A stretch of DNA of 59,228 bases, from contig QHBJ01000011.1 of assembly GCA_003243975.1 (NCBI GenBank), positions 1-59,228 on the forward strand, in the 5' to 3' direction. This stretch comes from Candidatus Meridianibacter frigidus (GTDB taxonomy: Bacteria; Vulcanimicrobiota; Vulcanimicrobiia; Vulcanimicrobiales; Vulcanimicrobiaceae). Position 1 is the first letter of the stretch, and every line of letters starts with the position of its first letter. The position numbers and the translations under genes were made by a program. This document shows, one piece after another, positions 27,850 through 36,668 of the stretch. Under the pieces are notes generated by a model. The model saw nothing but the letters and a program-made list of their open reading frames with translations, searched no databases and was not told the origin of the DNA.

Positions 27850-28117
27850 TGCGGATTCAACGCTTTCTTGTTGTAACGACGTTCAAAAGTGCAGGCGGGC
27901 CCGCGCAGCGTTCTCCAGCGGGCCGCGAGCAGGCCAGAGTTACGCAACAGCCGGCTCGGACCTGCCAGAATCGATAGAGAAGCAGGCAAGCCACAAATGT
28001 CCTTGCGACGGCTGCAGTGAGCTGATAGAGTGAGTCCATCCGATACAGGCCCTCTCCGGGAGAGAATCCGGCCGCGAATCGGAGCAACGAGTCCACCGTC
28101 GCTTCCCTATACGGAGC
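27850..28117. other. Non-coding stretch between divergent genes
   Basis: About 270 bases with no gene I can support. A short minus-strand frame here (27857-28096) contains a mildly hydrophobic segment but no ribosome site and no recognisable domain. The promoter of the lipoprotein gene lies at the right end. Confidence 0.4.
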
Positions 28118-28146
28118 TTGACAGGGGACCTATCGCCTGTTATCTT
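28118..28146 (+). promoter_or_regulatory. Sigma-70-type promoter of the FCY/VCFAG lipoprotein gene
   Basis: TTGACA at 28118-28123 is a perfect -35 box. After exactly 17 bases comes TATCTT (28141-28146), a fair -10 box. Transcription would start near 28153, leaving a leader of about 70 bases before the TTG start at 28225. This is the best-looking promoter in the window. Confidence 0.65.
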
Positions 28147-28224
28147 CTCCCGGAATCTGTCGAAGGCTTTGGCCTTTGGCGGGCTTTCACTTGCCATCGT
28201 GGCTTCTTTAAAAGGAACCTTATT

Positions 28225-28671
28225 TTGAAACGTTTACTACTCGTAGCGTCTCTGTTTGCGCTGGCTGCATGCGGCGGAAACAGCATGGCCCCGTCGTCGA
28301 TTGCAACCACGCCGTCGGGTCCGTCCGTTTGGACGATCACTAAATCGAACGCGCTTCCCGCACCTCTGACGGTGAACGGTGGCAACATCGTCGTCGCAAC
28401 AGCCACGTTCCAGTATCCTCCGGACCGGTACCAGACCATCAACGGCATTCCCGCGTTCTGCTATCCCTTGAACGAGACGCAGACGGAAGCCCATGGCAAG
28501 TACTACATCAGCGAGAGCGACTCGAACAATCAGTATAATACGACGAACCTGGTCGGCGCCGGCACCATCGACGATCCGAACGATCGCGTTTGTTTCGCGG
28601 GCAGCACCACCGTGTACCACCCCCAAAATGGCAGCTACACGTTGACGCTTTACTTCGTTCCGAAGCACTAG
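28225..28671 (+). CDS. Lipoprotein of unrecognised family (FCY/VCFAG type), copy 2
   Basis: A protein of 148 residues from TTG 28225, with AAAGGAA nine bases upstream. The signal peptide ends in a lipobox (LAAC, Cys16), so the protein should be lipid-anchored. The mature part contains AFCYPL and VCFAG with one Cys each, then TLTLYFVPKH at the end. This motif order and the ending match the exported protein at 3172-3603. It is a stand-alone gene between its own promoter and a bidirectional terminator. Function unknown; the location next to NHL-SGNH genes suggests an accessory role at the cell surface. Confidence 0.8.
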   Translation: MKRLLLVASLFALAACGGNSMAPSSIATTPSGPSVWTITKSNALPAPLTVNGGNIVVATATFQYPPDRYQTINGIPAFCYPLNETQTEAHGKYYISESDSNNQYNTTNLVGAGTIDDPNDRVCFAGSTTVYHPQNGSYTLTLYFVPKH

Positions 28672-28703
28672 CTCGATCTAGGTCCCTAATCAGGGCTTGA
28701 TGT

Positions 28704-28735
28704 AAAAGGACGCGGAGAGTATCCGCGTCCTTTTT
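28704..28735. terminator. Bidirectional intrinsic terminator
   Basis: A perfect 9-bp stem (28708-28716 with 28722-28730) around a GAGTA loop is flanked by AAAA on the left and TTTTT on the right. It can stop transcription from both sides: the lipoprotein gene from the left and the NHL-SGNH gene pair from the right. Confidence 0.88.
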
Positions 28736-28748
28736 GTTCAAGAACGGT

Positions 28749-30563
28749 TTAGCGCGCGAGTTCGGCAGCAATCGCCCGCGCGACCACCGCACGGCCAAAT
28801 GCCGTAAAATGGAAGTCGTAACTTCCAAACAGCGCGGGGTGATGCGGTTGTTTGACTGCGGCCAACAGCACGGGCCACAGATCGAGAACCCGCGCTCCTG
28901 AAGCGCCGGCCGCCGTAGCGAATGCTTGCTCGATTGCCGTATTGGGAATGATGGCTCCCCCCAGCATTCCATACATAATCGATTCGTTCGGTGCAAGCTC
29001 CCACGGCAGAGGTTGCAGCACCACCAGCAGCGTGGCGCCATTCCCTCGGCAGACATCGCTTAGGGTTCGCAAGCGCTGGCCGAATCCAGGGCCCCAAACC
29101 TGCGGATCTAGAGAAAGCTGGCGCGAGTTCGCCGGTCCCAAACGTTGCACGTCCCCAAGAATGCTTGCGCTGTTGACTTGCAGCACGACAGCATCGAACC
29201 TCCGGCCACGCACGAGCGCCAGCAGATTCTCCATCGATTCGGATAACGTGGACTCTGGGAGATAAAGGGGCGTAACCTCAGGGTGGCTTCCTTTTGAATG
29301 CCCGACTGCGGCGGATGGAAGCGACGCCTCCAGTTCAGATGCGATGGAGGATGTCGAATCGGTGTCCCACCAAATCCACGAGTTTCCGATGTAACCGATC
29401 CGGTATTTGGAGCTGTCTGACTGCGTCAGGCGTTCCTCCGGAATAGTGTGCGCGGTTGGTTGTGCAAAGCCGTGCAGCATTCGAATTCGCCGCGTTCCCG
29501 CGTCGGCTACCGCCAAGTCGCCTGAGTTTGACATCGCGATACCCATTGGCGCGCCGAAGCGCGCGGCGGCTCCTGCGCCGTCTCGATTGCCGCCGCCACT
29601 GAGTCCAGCATCCTCGGTGGCCGGACCGGCCAAGATAGAGAGCGCACGCGTGTCGAGATCGAGGGTCCGTATGGAATCACCGCGCAAGTCGGTAAAGGCG
29701 ATCGTGTGGTCTCCGACGGCGGTCATACCGAACGGGTTGCCCAGTGGCCGCGCTCCCTGCGTAAGCTCGTGATACGGTGGCAGCTCGTACATCTTGAAGT
29801 CTGCGAATTGATCGATGACATCAAACTGTCCATGCCGATCGCCTTCAACGTACTTGATGCCATGCGCATCGGCGATGACGATGAGCGACGACCTTGCGTT
29901 CCGGCCGGGCAACACCACGAGATTGAAAGCCGAGAAGACAGGGAATTGCAACGTGCGCACGACTTCCGATTTGGATATGATCTCGCGGATCCCGACATCG
30001 GCGTCGGCAACATAAAGATTATCTTCAGCGTCGGTGGCAAGTCCAATGGGTCGTGAGAACCGGGCTAGCTTGCGCGGGCCGTCTCGGTATCCGGGCGCGA
30101 ACGGTGATCCGGCATACGTGCTGACCACGCCAATGGGAGAAATGGAGCGAATGCAATGATTATAGGTGTCGGCGACGTAGAGGGTGCCGTCACGTGTGAT
30201 GGCAATTCCGCTGGGGGTTGAAAATTTTGCCTGAGCGCCGGCTCCGTCTGTGTATCCGCCGTCCACCGCGAACCCGTTGCGCGCTCCCGAACCCGCAATC
30301 GTCACGACGGCGCCGAAGCGGTCAACGCGACGAACGCGTTGCGCCGCTGAGTCCACCACGTAGAGATATCCATGCGTGTCGTACGCAAGAGCCGAGGGCA
30401 TCAAATAACTCGCGGAGAGCGCCGGGCCATCGGCAAAACCGGGTGCACCAGAGCCGCTGAACGTCGAAACGATTACTCCGTCGGCAATATCCTGCGCCGC
30501 GACGGACTGCGACCAGCCGAACGCCGCACCGAAGAGAACGATAAAAAGTGTCGCGCCCTTCAA
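28749..30563 (-). CDS. Exported NHL beta-propeller/SGNH-like fusion protein, paralogue C
   Basis: A protein of 604 residues from TTG 30563, whose start overlaps the upstream stop as TTGA. A signal peptide (about 1-23) is followed by NHL-type repeats, for example ALAYDTHGYLYVVDSAAQRV and SGIAITRDGTLYVADTYNHC, up to about residue 370. The SGNH-like part has YIGNSWIWWDTD with Ser395, Asn in LQVNS, QPLPWEL, and YDFHF with Asp583 and His585. It is the last gene before the shared terminator. Its closest relative by pattern is paralogue D, immediately upstream, suggesting a tandem duplication. Confidence 0.8.
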   Translation of the reverse strand: MKGATLFIVLFGAAFGWSQSVAAQDIADGVIVSTFSGSGAPGFADGPALSASYLMPSALAYDTHGYLYVVDSAAQRVRRVDRFGAVVTIAGSGARNGFAVDGGYTDGAGAQAKFSTPSGIAITRDGTLYVADTYNHCIRSISPIGVVSTYAGSPFAPGYRDGPRKLARFSRPIGLATDAEDNLYVADADVGIREIISKSEVVRTLQFPVFSAFNLVVLPGRNARSSLIVIADAHGIKYVEGDRHGQFDVIDQFADFKMYELPPYHELTQGARPLGNPFGMTAVGDHTIAFTDLRGDSIRTLDLDTRALSILAGPATEDAGLSGGGNRDGAGAAARFGAPMGIAMSNSGDLAVADAGTRRIRMLHGFAQPTAHTIPEERLTQSDSSKYRIGYIGNSWIWWDTDSTSSIASELEASLPSAAVGHSKGSHPEVTPLYLPESTLSESMENLLALVRGRRFDAVVLQVNSASILGDVQRLGPANSRQLSLDPQVWGPGFGQRLRTLSDVCRGNGATLLVVLQPLPWELAPNESIMYGMLGGAIIPNTAIEQAFATAAGASGARVLDLWPVLLAAVKQPHHPALFGSYDFHFTAFGRAVVARAIAAELAR

Positions 30564-32416
30564 GGATTACGCAGCCATGGGGCCCAGCGCAACAGTTCGC
30601 GTGCGACCGCTTGGGCCACGGTTGCGCGGCCGTGCACTGAAAAATGCGGGTCGTACGTTCCAAAGAGCGGCTGATGTCCCGGCACGTTCATCTCCGTGCG
30701 AAAAATGCTCCACATGTCGACGAAGCGCAACCCCGACGCGCGCACAGCTTCACGCACCGGCTTCTCGATTGCGCCTTGTGGCACGAGATTGCCCTGGAGC
30801 ACCCCGTACATAACATTTTCATTGCTTGCCAGCTCCCAAGCAAATGGGTGGCTCACCACCAGACATGCAATTCTGGCCTGCAGGCAGTCGCGATGTATCC
30901 CGGCCAGCGTGTCCTTCAGAGCCGGCAACCATCGCTGCGCGTCCGCGGCCAGCTCGATGGAAGACGCCGGCCCGATATTCACGTCGCGCCGGTGCGGAAT
31001 GGCAAAGGTGTTGAGTTGCACCACGACAGCATCGATCGGGCGCACCAAAAGCAATGACCGCAAGTACTCACGTAACGCACGAATATTCGCCCCGACGAAG
31101 TACATTGGAATGACCTGCGCCTTGCGCCGCCCACGCTGAAAGAAGCGATCGGCCTCCAGCCGCGCTTGTAACTGCCCTTGAATCGAATCTTCCCAATCGG
31201 TGTCCCACCACGCGAATGAATTACCGAGGTATGCAATCGTGTACGCGCCGCGCGGCGCTGGCGGCGGAAAAAGAGCTTTGGGCGAAGGGCTGAACGGACT
31301 GCGAAACGCCCTGCGAGTAAGCACGCGAATCTGTCGGCTGCCCGCATCTGCAACGGCTAGCACACCATTCGGCCCAGCCGCCATCCCCATTGGACCGTTG
31401 AAGCGGGCCGCCGCACCCGACCCATCGCGCGTGAGGCCGTTGTTCGCCCCCTCTTCCGTCGCCTGACCGGCCAGTATCGCCAAGCGGTTTGACTTAAAAT
31501 CGAGCGCGCGAATGGTGTTGAAGCGCAGATCGCTATAGACGATTGCACCGTCCCCCGCCAATGCGAGCCCGTAGGGGTTGCCCAAGGGGCGCAACCCCTG
31601 TGTTACTTTGTGGCGCGCTGGGATCTGATATATCTTATAATTCGCGATCTGATCCAGAACGTTGAAATCTACCACGCTGGTCCCGCTCGCGATATGTATT
31701 CCCAAGACGTCTGCAATCACCATTACGTCCGAATCCGTGTCCGGTTGCCGCGCGATGAGTACGTTGAACGGCGTAAAGAGTAACATCTTGAAAGTCGTGA
31801 CCGCGCCCGTGCGCGCGTCAATCTCACGAAGCCCAACGTCCGCATCCGCTACATAGAGATTGTCTCGCGAATCGACCGCCAGCCCGAGCGGACGCGAAAA
31901 TGTGGCTGCCCGCCGCGGACCGTCGGCATTTCCAGCGCGAAGGGAGCCGGCATAGGTCGTAACCATTCCGTGGGAAATTGCTCGGATGCAATGATTGTAT
32001 GTGTCCGATACGTAGATCGTACCGGAGTGCGCGATCACGATACCGCTCGGAGCGTGGAACTTCGCGCGCAATGCAGGACCATCCGCGTATCCGCCGTCGA
32101 CCCACAACCCACTCTCACGCGTTTCGCCTGATCCGGCGACGGTTACGACGCGCGCCGTCACTCGGGCAACGCGTCGGATTCGCTGTGCTGCAGTGTCCGC
32201 CACGTAAAGGTTGCCGCTTGCGTCGTACGCCAATGCGGTCGGCATCAAGAAGCTTGCCTGCGCCGCTGGACCGTCCGCAAAGCCCGCCGCACCCGAGCCG
32301 GCAAGCGTGCCTACAACAACTCCGGACTCGACATTTTGTGACTGAACAGAAGTTGGGCTAAGGCAAGCCGCCGCAACGAAAGCAATCGAAAATGCTCCCA
32401 AAGATATTCGGTGCAT
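30560..32416 (-). CDS. Exported NHL beta-propeller/SGNH-like fusion protein, paralogue D
   Basis: A protein of 618 residues from ATG 32416 with GGA upstream; a GTG at 32428 is an alternative. The signal peptide spans about 1-26; a Cys at residue 18 lies within it. NHL-type repeats include ALAYDASGNLYVADTAAQRI and SGIVIAHSGTIYVSDTYNHC. The SGNH-like part has YLGNSFAWWDTDW with Ser400, Asn in VQLNTF, HPFAWEL, and YDPHF with Asp589 and His591. It follows a methyltransferase gene by about 60 bases on the same strand and is coupled to paralogue C by a 4-base overlap. Confidence 0.8.
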   Translation of the reverse strand: MHRISLGAFSIAFVAAACLSPTSVQSQNVESGVVVGTLAGSGAAGFADGPAAQASFLMPTALAYDASGNLYVADTAAQRIRRVARVTARVVTVAGSGETRESGLWVDGGYADGPALRAKFHAPSGIVIAHSGTIYVSDTYNHCIRAISHGMVTTYAGSLRAGNADGPRRAATFSRPLGLAVDSRDNLYVADADVGLREIDARTGAVTTFKMLLFTPFNVLIARQPDTDSDVMVIADVLGIHIASGTSVVDFNVLDQIANYKIYQIPARHKVTQGLRPLGNPYGLALAGDGAIVYSDLRFNTIRALDFKSNRLAILAGQATEEGANNGLTRDGSGAAARFNGPMGMAAGPNGVLAVADAGSRQIRVLTRRAFRSPFSPSPKALFPPPAPRGAYTIAYLGNSFAWWDTDWEDSIQGQLQARLEADRFFQRGRRKAQVIPMYFVGANIRALREYLRSLLLVRPIDAVVVQLNTFAIPHRRDVNIGPASSIELAADAQRWLPALKDTLAGIHRDCLQARIACLVVSHPFAWELASNENVMYGVLQGNLVPQGAIEKPVREAVRASGLRFVDMWSIFRTEMNVPGHQPLFGTYDPHFSVHGRATVAQAVARELLRWAPWLRNP

Positions 32417-32478
32417 AGCAGCGTCCACGGCCGGGAACTACCGGAAGGGCGTGTGCGTGCCCTGCCCATTGCGGATCA

Positions 32479-33135
32479 TCAACACGCTGGGCGAATCGCC
32501 AGAAGACTGAATGCGCGTTCGGGATGTCGCCAAACGTACGGCTCCGACAGCTTTGAAACGAGCCACCAAAATGGAACCGGCTTGCGCGCAATGCGCCCGA
32601 ACGGTCCACGCAAACCTTTGAGGCCGAGAATGCCAAAGACCGCGAAGCCCCGCGCGCGCAACTCCTCGGCGGCCCATCCGCAAAAGTGGCGCTGAAACTC
32701 GTTGCCATCTTCGGGAATTTGTTCCACGAAGCCATTGGGTGTGACCACGACGACCACTTTGCGGGCAGCGCGCACCAAGCGTTCCAGCAGCGCTGCGCTT
32801 TCGGGTTTCTCGAAGTGTTCGATGACATCCAGGCAAAGGATCGCGTCGGGGGCTATACGCGAAAAATCGAACTCACGCAGGTCTGCCAGAACGTACGATG
32901 CGTGGATTCCGCGCTGCCTCGAAAACCAAATCGATGGCTCCCACCCGTCGATTCCCATGGTGTTGCCGGAGAATTTAACGAAGCGCAGCCATGACGCTTC
33001 GCCACAGCCCGCATCGACCAACGAACTGCATCGGGCCAGAATTTTCTCGACGTAGCGCACAGCGGGGAATAGCGTCAAGTAGGTAAGAAGGTCTTGCCGG
33101 TTACGAAGGCTCTTCACTATCGAAAGAAACGACAT
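32479..33135 (-). CDS. Class I SAM-dependent methyltransferase
   Basis: A protein of 218 residues. SLVDAGCGEASWL near residue 38 is motif I, GIDGWEPSI is the acidic strand-2 end, and CLDVIEHFEKPE is the post-I region of Methyltransf_11/23 proteins. VVVVTPNGFVEQ follows. It is short and lacks extra domains; the substrate is unknown. Its ATG (33135-33133) overlaps the ATG of the divergent TylF-like gene within a single CATG, so neither gene has a separate upstream region. It probably heads an operon with NHL-SGNH paralogues D and C. Confidence 0.78.
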   Translation of the reverse strand: MSFLSIVKSLRNRQDLLTYLTLFPAVRYVEKILARCSSLVDAGCGEASWLRFVKFSGNTMGIDGWEPSIWFSRQRGIHASYVLADLREFDFSRIAPDAILCLDVIEHFEKPESAALLERLVRAARKVVVVVTPNGFVEQIPEDGNEFQRHFCGWAAEELRARGFAVFGILGLKGLRGPFGRIARKPVPFWWLVSKLSEPYVWRHPERAFSLLAIRPAC

Positions 33136-34048
33136 GCTTGCAAGTACTAGCTCCGAGCCGGAGGTTAGCGGGCCCGAAGCGCTCTACCTCGACCTGTTAA
33201 AAAAGTGTTTGACGCGGCTGCTCTTTGACCGCAGCGAGCCGGGGGAAACCAACAAGGTTCCAACTGGATTCTCCTCCGCCTCGGTGCGCAAGCGTCTGGG
33301 TCCGCTTTATATCGCTCTCGTAAGACGGGCTCCATTCAAAGCGATGCTAGGTAAGGCGCTCGACCGCATCAGGCGGACGGTGGAACGCCGTTTGCCCGTT
33401 GATTATGGCGCGCGGTACGAAGGGCGTGACTGGCCGGCCTCCGCGGAGACCATGATTGGAATGAAGCGGCTCGACAACCTGCAGTATTGCATTGGGCAGG
33501 TACTGCGCGATGGCATCAGTGGAGATCTGGTCGAAACCGGCGTGTGGCGTGGCGGAGCAACGATCTTTATGCGCGGAGTTCTTGCCGCCTACGGAATAAC
33601 GGACCGTAAGGTCTTTGTTGCGGACTCCTTTCGGGGTTTACCCCCGCCCGACGTCTCCAAGGCGCCCGCGGATAAGGGAGACATTCATTGGACTTTCGGG
33701 GACCTTGCCATCCCGCTGGAAGAAGTCAAACGGAATTTCAAGCGGTACGGGCTGCTGGACGATCAGGTGGTATTCTTGCCGGGCTGGTTTAGCGAAACGC
33801 TGCCAACGGCTCCCATCAAACAACTGGCGGTCATGCGATTGGACGGCGACATGTACGAGTCAACAATGGATGCGCTCGTAGCACTGTACGACAAGCTTTC
33901 GCCGGGCGGCTTTGCCATCATCGACGATTACGGCGCGATTCCGGCCTGCCGGACGGCAACGGAAGATTTTCGCACAGCGCGCGGCATCACCGAACCCCTG
34001 CAGCAAATTGATTGGACCGGCGTTTTTTGGCGTAAGCGGACCGCGTAG
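33134..34048 (+). CDS. TylF/MycF-family O-methyltransferase
   Basis: A protein of 304 residues. MIGMKRLDNLQYCI, GDLVETGVWRGGATIFMRG and VFVADSFRGLPPPD are the classic TylF (macrocin O-methyltransferase) signatures, and LDGDMYESTMDAL carries the metal-binding acidic residues. Known members O-methylate sugar hydroxyls with Mg2+ and SAM; homologues occur in many capsule and O-antigen loci. The N-terminus, including LYLDLLKKCLTRLLF, is also conserved, which supports the start at ATG 33134. It is followed after four bases by a GT2 gene on the same strand. Confidence 0.87.
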   Translation: MLASTSSEPEVSGPEALYLDLLKKCLTRLLFDRSEPGETNKVPTGFSSASVRKRLGPLYIALVRRAPFKAMLGKALDRIRRTVERRLPVDYGARYEGRDWPASAETMIGMKRLDNLQYCIGQVLRDGISGDLVETGVWRGGATIFMRGVLAAYGITDRKVFVADSFRGLPPPDVSKAPADKGDIHWTFGDLAIPLEEVKRNFKRYGLLDDQVVFLPGWFSETLPTAPIKQLAVMRLDGDMYESTMDALVALYDKLSPGGFAIIDDYGAIPACRTATEDFRTARGITEPLQQIDWTGVFWRKRTA

Positions 34049-34052
34049 GCCG

Positions 34053-34982
34053 ATGTCCCTCATCAGCGTCTGCATTCCGTCATTCAACCACGGACGGTTC
34101 GTTGGGCGCTCGATCGAGAGTGCATTGGCGCAAACCGAAACGGATATCGAGGTGCTGCTCATCGACGACGGTTCGACGGACGAGACTTTGGAGGTTGCAC
34201 GGCAGTACCACGATCCACGATTCCGGATAAGCATCAACCCTAGCCGTTTGGGGCTGGGAGCCAACTTCAACCGGGCCCTGGACGCTGCCCATGGGGAATA
34301 CCTGAAAATTCTGTGTGACGATGATCTTCTTTATCCAGGGGCCTTGAAGACATTGCGCGACGGACTGGAGGCCAATCCCAGCGCTTCCTTCGCCACCAGC
34401 GCGTGGCATGTTATCGACGAATCGGCAAGGGTGCTAGAAACCAAACGGCTTGTTCCGTCGACCCGGGAAACCTACCGATCCGTTTCGCTCAAGGAAGTGG
34501 CCCGCTCCTCATGGCTCTTTCGAAACGTCATTGGTGGACCCTCATCCGTTCTCTTCCGCAAGGCACTGATGCGCGAGGTACACTTTCGACCTGCTTTCAA
34601 ACAGATGCTTGATTTCGAGTGCTGGCTGCAACTGTTGCGCCGCGGCCCGCTGCTCTATTCCCCGATGGTTCTTAGCGCGTACCGCCATCACGTCGGTACA
34701 CAGAGCACTCACGCATGGGAGCAGTGCCAAGCCGCGGACGACCTCTTAGCGATTTCCATTGAGCTTGGGCGCGAGCGCAGGCAAATGGAAGGCGCTATTT
34801 CACTGAGCGACATTAAGCGTCTGCAATTCTTGTGCGTTCTCAGAGCAGCGTCGGGGACGGTGGGCAGCGCCGCACGCGGAAATCTCGTGCTCGCCCAACG
34901 GAACTGGGAGCTGTGCAAAAAGGGAACGCAGTATTTGCGCGGAGCGGACTCCCTCGAAGGAGACCGGTCTGCCTACCCGTAA
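34053..34982 (+). CDS. GT2 family glycosyltransferase
   Basis: A protein of 309 residues from ATG 34053. ISVCIPSFNHGRF and LLIDDGSTDET form the nucleotide-binding part, LCDDDLLYPG is the DxD metal site, and DFECWLQLLRRG corresponds to the catalytic-base region. The layout is that of capsule or O-antigen GT2 enzymes. It is a cytoplasmic enzyme without clear helices. It begins a run of three GT2 genes leading into two GT-C-like genes, all rightward. Confidence 0.85.
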   Translation: MSLISVCIPSFNHGRFVGRSIESALAQTETDIEVLLIDDGSTDETLEVARQYHDPRFRISINPSRLGLGANFNRALDAAHGEYLKILCDDDLLYPGALKTLRDGLEANPSASFATSAWHVIDESARVLETKRLVPSTRETYRSVSLKEVARSSWLFRNVIGGPSSVLFRKALMREVHFRPAFKQMLDFECWLQLLRRGPLLYSPMVLSAYRHHVGTQSTHAWEQCQAADDLLAISIELGRERRQMEGAISLSDIKRLQFLCVLRAASGTVGSAARGNLVLAQRNWELCKKGTQYLRGADSLEGDRSAYP

Positions 34983-34998
34983 CGCGGGACCGCTAGCG

Positions 34999-35757
34999 AT
35001 GTCATCCGCCCACACCTGCCTTGTAATCTTACCTACATATAATGAACGCAGCAACATCAGCGGGCTTATTCATGATGTGCTCCGCGCGCACCCTGGCGTT
35101 CATGTTCTCGTGGTTGATGACTCGTCGCCCGATGGCACGGCGGAGACGGTGCGCGAGATAACCGCGGTTGATGACCGCGTTGACCTGATCGTTCGCGCGG
35201 CCAAACTCGGTTTGGGCACGGCGTACTTAGCGGGTTTTCAATGGGCACGCGATCGTAACTTTCCGGCTGTCTGCACCATGGATTCCGATAACTCGCACGA
35301 CCCCCGCTTGATTTCGCAGTTCTTATCCAAACTCGATCATGCCGATTTGGTCATCGGCTCTCGCTACGTCGCCGGTGGGAAGAACAACTGCTCCCCAGCG
35401 CGTAAGATCGTGAGCAGTGTTGCCAACCGCATCGCACGCCTCAGTCTCGGCACCGCGATTCGGGACTGCACATCTGGCTACCGCGTATATTCCGCGCCAC
35501 TCATGCGCGAATTGAGCACGTGCGCCTATCGTTCGCGCGGATTCTCGATGTTGGTCGAGTTGCTCGGCGAGTCGATGCGCCGCCACGCCCGCATTATCGA
35601 GTTGCCAATCGCCTTCACCGACCGTAGCGCCGGAAGATCCAAATTGGGCTCAAGAGAAATTATCGAATCTCTACGGGTCTATGGTAAGCTCAGCTATCGG
35701 CATTTGAACGGTTCGCACGCAAGAGGCGAGGTGCCGAGCGGCACGGAGAGGCGATAG
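34999..35757 (+). CDS. Polyprenyl-phosphate mannose/glucose synthase-like GT2
   Basis: A protein of 252 residues. LVILPTYNERSNI, VVDDSSPDGTAE, KLGLGTAYLAGF and TMDSDNSHDPRLI are the motifs of DPM1-type polyprenol monophosphomannose synthases, and CTSGYRVYSAPLM and FTDRSAGRSKL complete the pattern. The length suits the single-domain soluble class. It would charge polyprenyl phosphate with a hexose at the inner membrane. The two GT-C-like genes that follow (36658, 39132) are plausible users of that lipid-linked sugar. Confidence 0.88.
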   Translation: MSSAHTCLVILPTYNERSNISGLIHDVLRAHPGVHVLVVDDSSPDGTAETVREITAVDDRVDLIVRAAKLGLGTAYLAGFQWARDRNFPAVCTMDSDNSHDPRLISQFLSKLDHADLVIGSRYVAGGKNNCSPARKIVSSVANRIARLSLGTAIRDCTSGYRVYSAPLMRELSTCAYRSRGFSMLVELLGESMRRHARIIELPIAFTDRSAGRSKLGSREIIESLRVYGKLSYRHLNGSHARGEVPSGTERR

Positions 35758-35768
35758 TTCCGCAAAGC

Positions 35769-36668
35769 GTGCCGGAACCGCACGTTGCCGTTGTCATCCT
35801 CAACTATAACGGCCTGGAAGACACGCTGGGATGCGTGCGGGCGCTGCGCTCCGGCACCTATAAAGCCTTAAGCATCATCGTTATCGATAATGCATCGAAG
35901 AATTCCGAAGGTAAGATGCTGGCAACTGAACTCTCGGACGCCCGCGTGATTGTAAACATGGAGAACAGCGGGTTCGGCGCCGGCTGCAATCAGGGCGCCG
36001 CGGTGGCCGTCGCATCCGAGGCTCGTTTCATTCTGTTCTTGAACAATGACACGATTCCCGATGCCAGTATGGTGCGCGAAATGGTCGGCGTGATGCGAAG
36101 TAACTCAAATATTGCTCTATGCGGGGCGCGGGTGTTGAATGCAAGTCCGCCGCACGCCGTGCAGTGCGTCGGATACCGATACAGCAACTGGATCGGCATA
36201 CCTCGCATCATTGGAAAAGATGCGCCCGCGGGGGCCAAGCTTGAAGTTGGCCGCCTCTCGTGGATCATGGGTTGCGCTTTAATGGTTTCGACTTCATTTT
36301 GGCGTGAATCGGGCGGCTTCGATCCCGAATTTTTCCTGTACTGGGAAGACGTGCTGCTATGCTGGCAAGCCCGGCAATCGGGGCATCTACTGAAGATAGC
36401 CGAATCGGCCGTCGTGCTGCACCGAAAGAAAGTCGGTTCCGAGTTTTCACGACGGCACATTTATCATATGTTTTACGGGCAGATGCGCTTCTCGATCAAG
36501 ACCGCGGCTTGGTACCAGTGGCCTACACTCAGCTTTGGCCTGCTAATCGTGGCCATCGGGTACGCATACTTCGCATACCGTCATCGTGGGATTAACGTAC
36601 TGCCGCTCTTGCTCACGGCCACACGCGACGCCATACGGGGGTCGCCGCAGCGTCACGTTGAGATCTAA
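35769..36668 (+). CDS. GT2 rhamnosyltransferase-like protein
   Basis: A protein of 299 residues from GTG 35769. VAVVILNYNGLEDT, ENSGFGAGCNQG and FLNNDTIPD are typical of WbbL/rhamnosyltransferase-like GT2 enzymes; SGGFDPEFFLYWEDVLLC is the conserved acceptor-site motif. One hydrophobic segment near residue 255 (LSFGLLIVAIGYAYFAY) may anchor it in the membrane. Donor identity is inferred from family habit only. Its 3' end overlaps the TTG start of the following GT-C gene by 11 bases. Confidence 0.85.
   Translation: MPEPHVAVVILNYNGLEDTLGCVRALRSGTYKALSIIVIDNASKNSEGKMLATELSDARVIVNMENSGFGAGCNQGAAVAVASEARFILFLNNDTIPDASMVREMVGVMRSNSNIALCGARVLNASPPHAVQCVGYRYSNWIGIPRIIGKDAPAGAKLEVGRLSWIMGCALMVSTSFWRESGGFDPEFFLYWEDVLLCWQARQSGHLLKIAESAVVLHRKKVGSEFSRRHIYHMFYGQMRFSIKTAAWYQWPTLSFGLLIVAIGYAYFAYRHRGINVLPLLLTATRDAIRGSPQRHVEI

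Noticed and set aside
27857-28096. Short minus-strand frame with a hydrophobic segment
   Set aside because: No ribosome site, Cys/Arg-rich end and no domain; treated as non-coding.
18403-32416. Apparent long DNA repeats between 18.4-22.0 kb and 28.7-32.4 kb
   Set aside because: Similarity is at the protein level between paralogous genes and NHL units; no long identical DNA blocks were seen.
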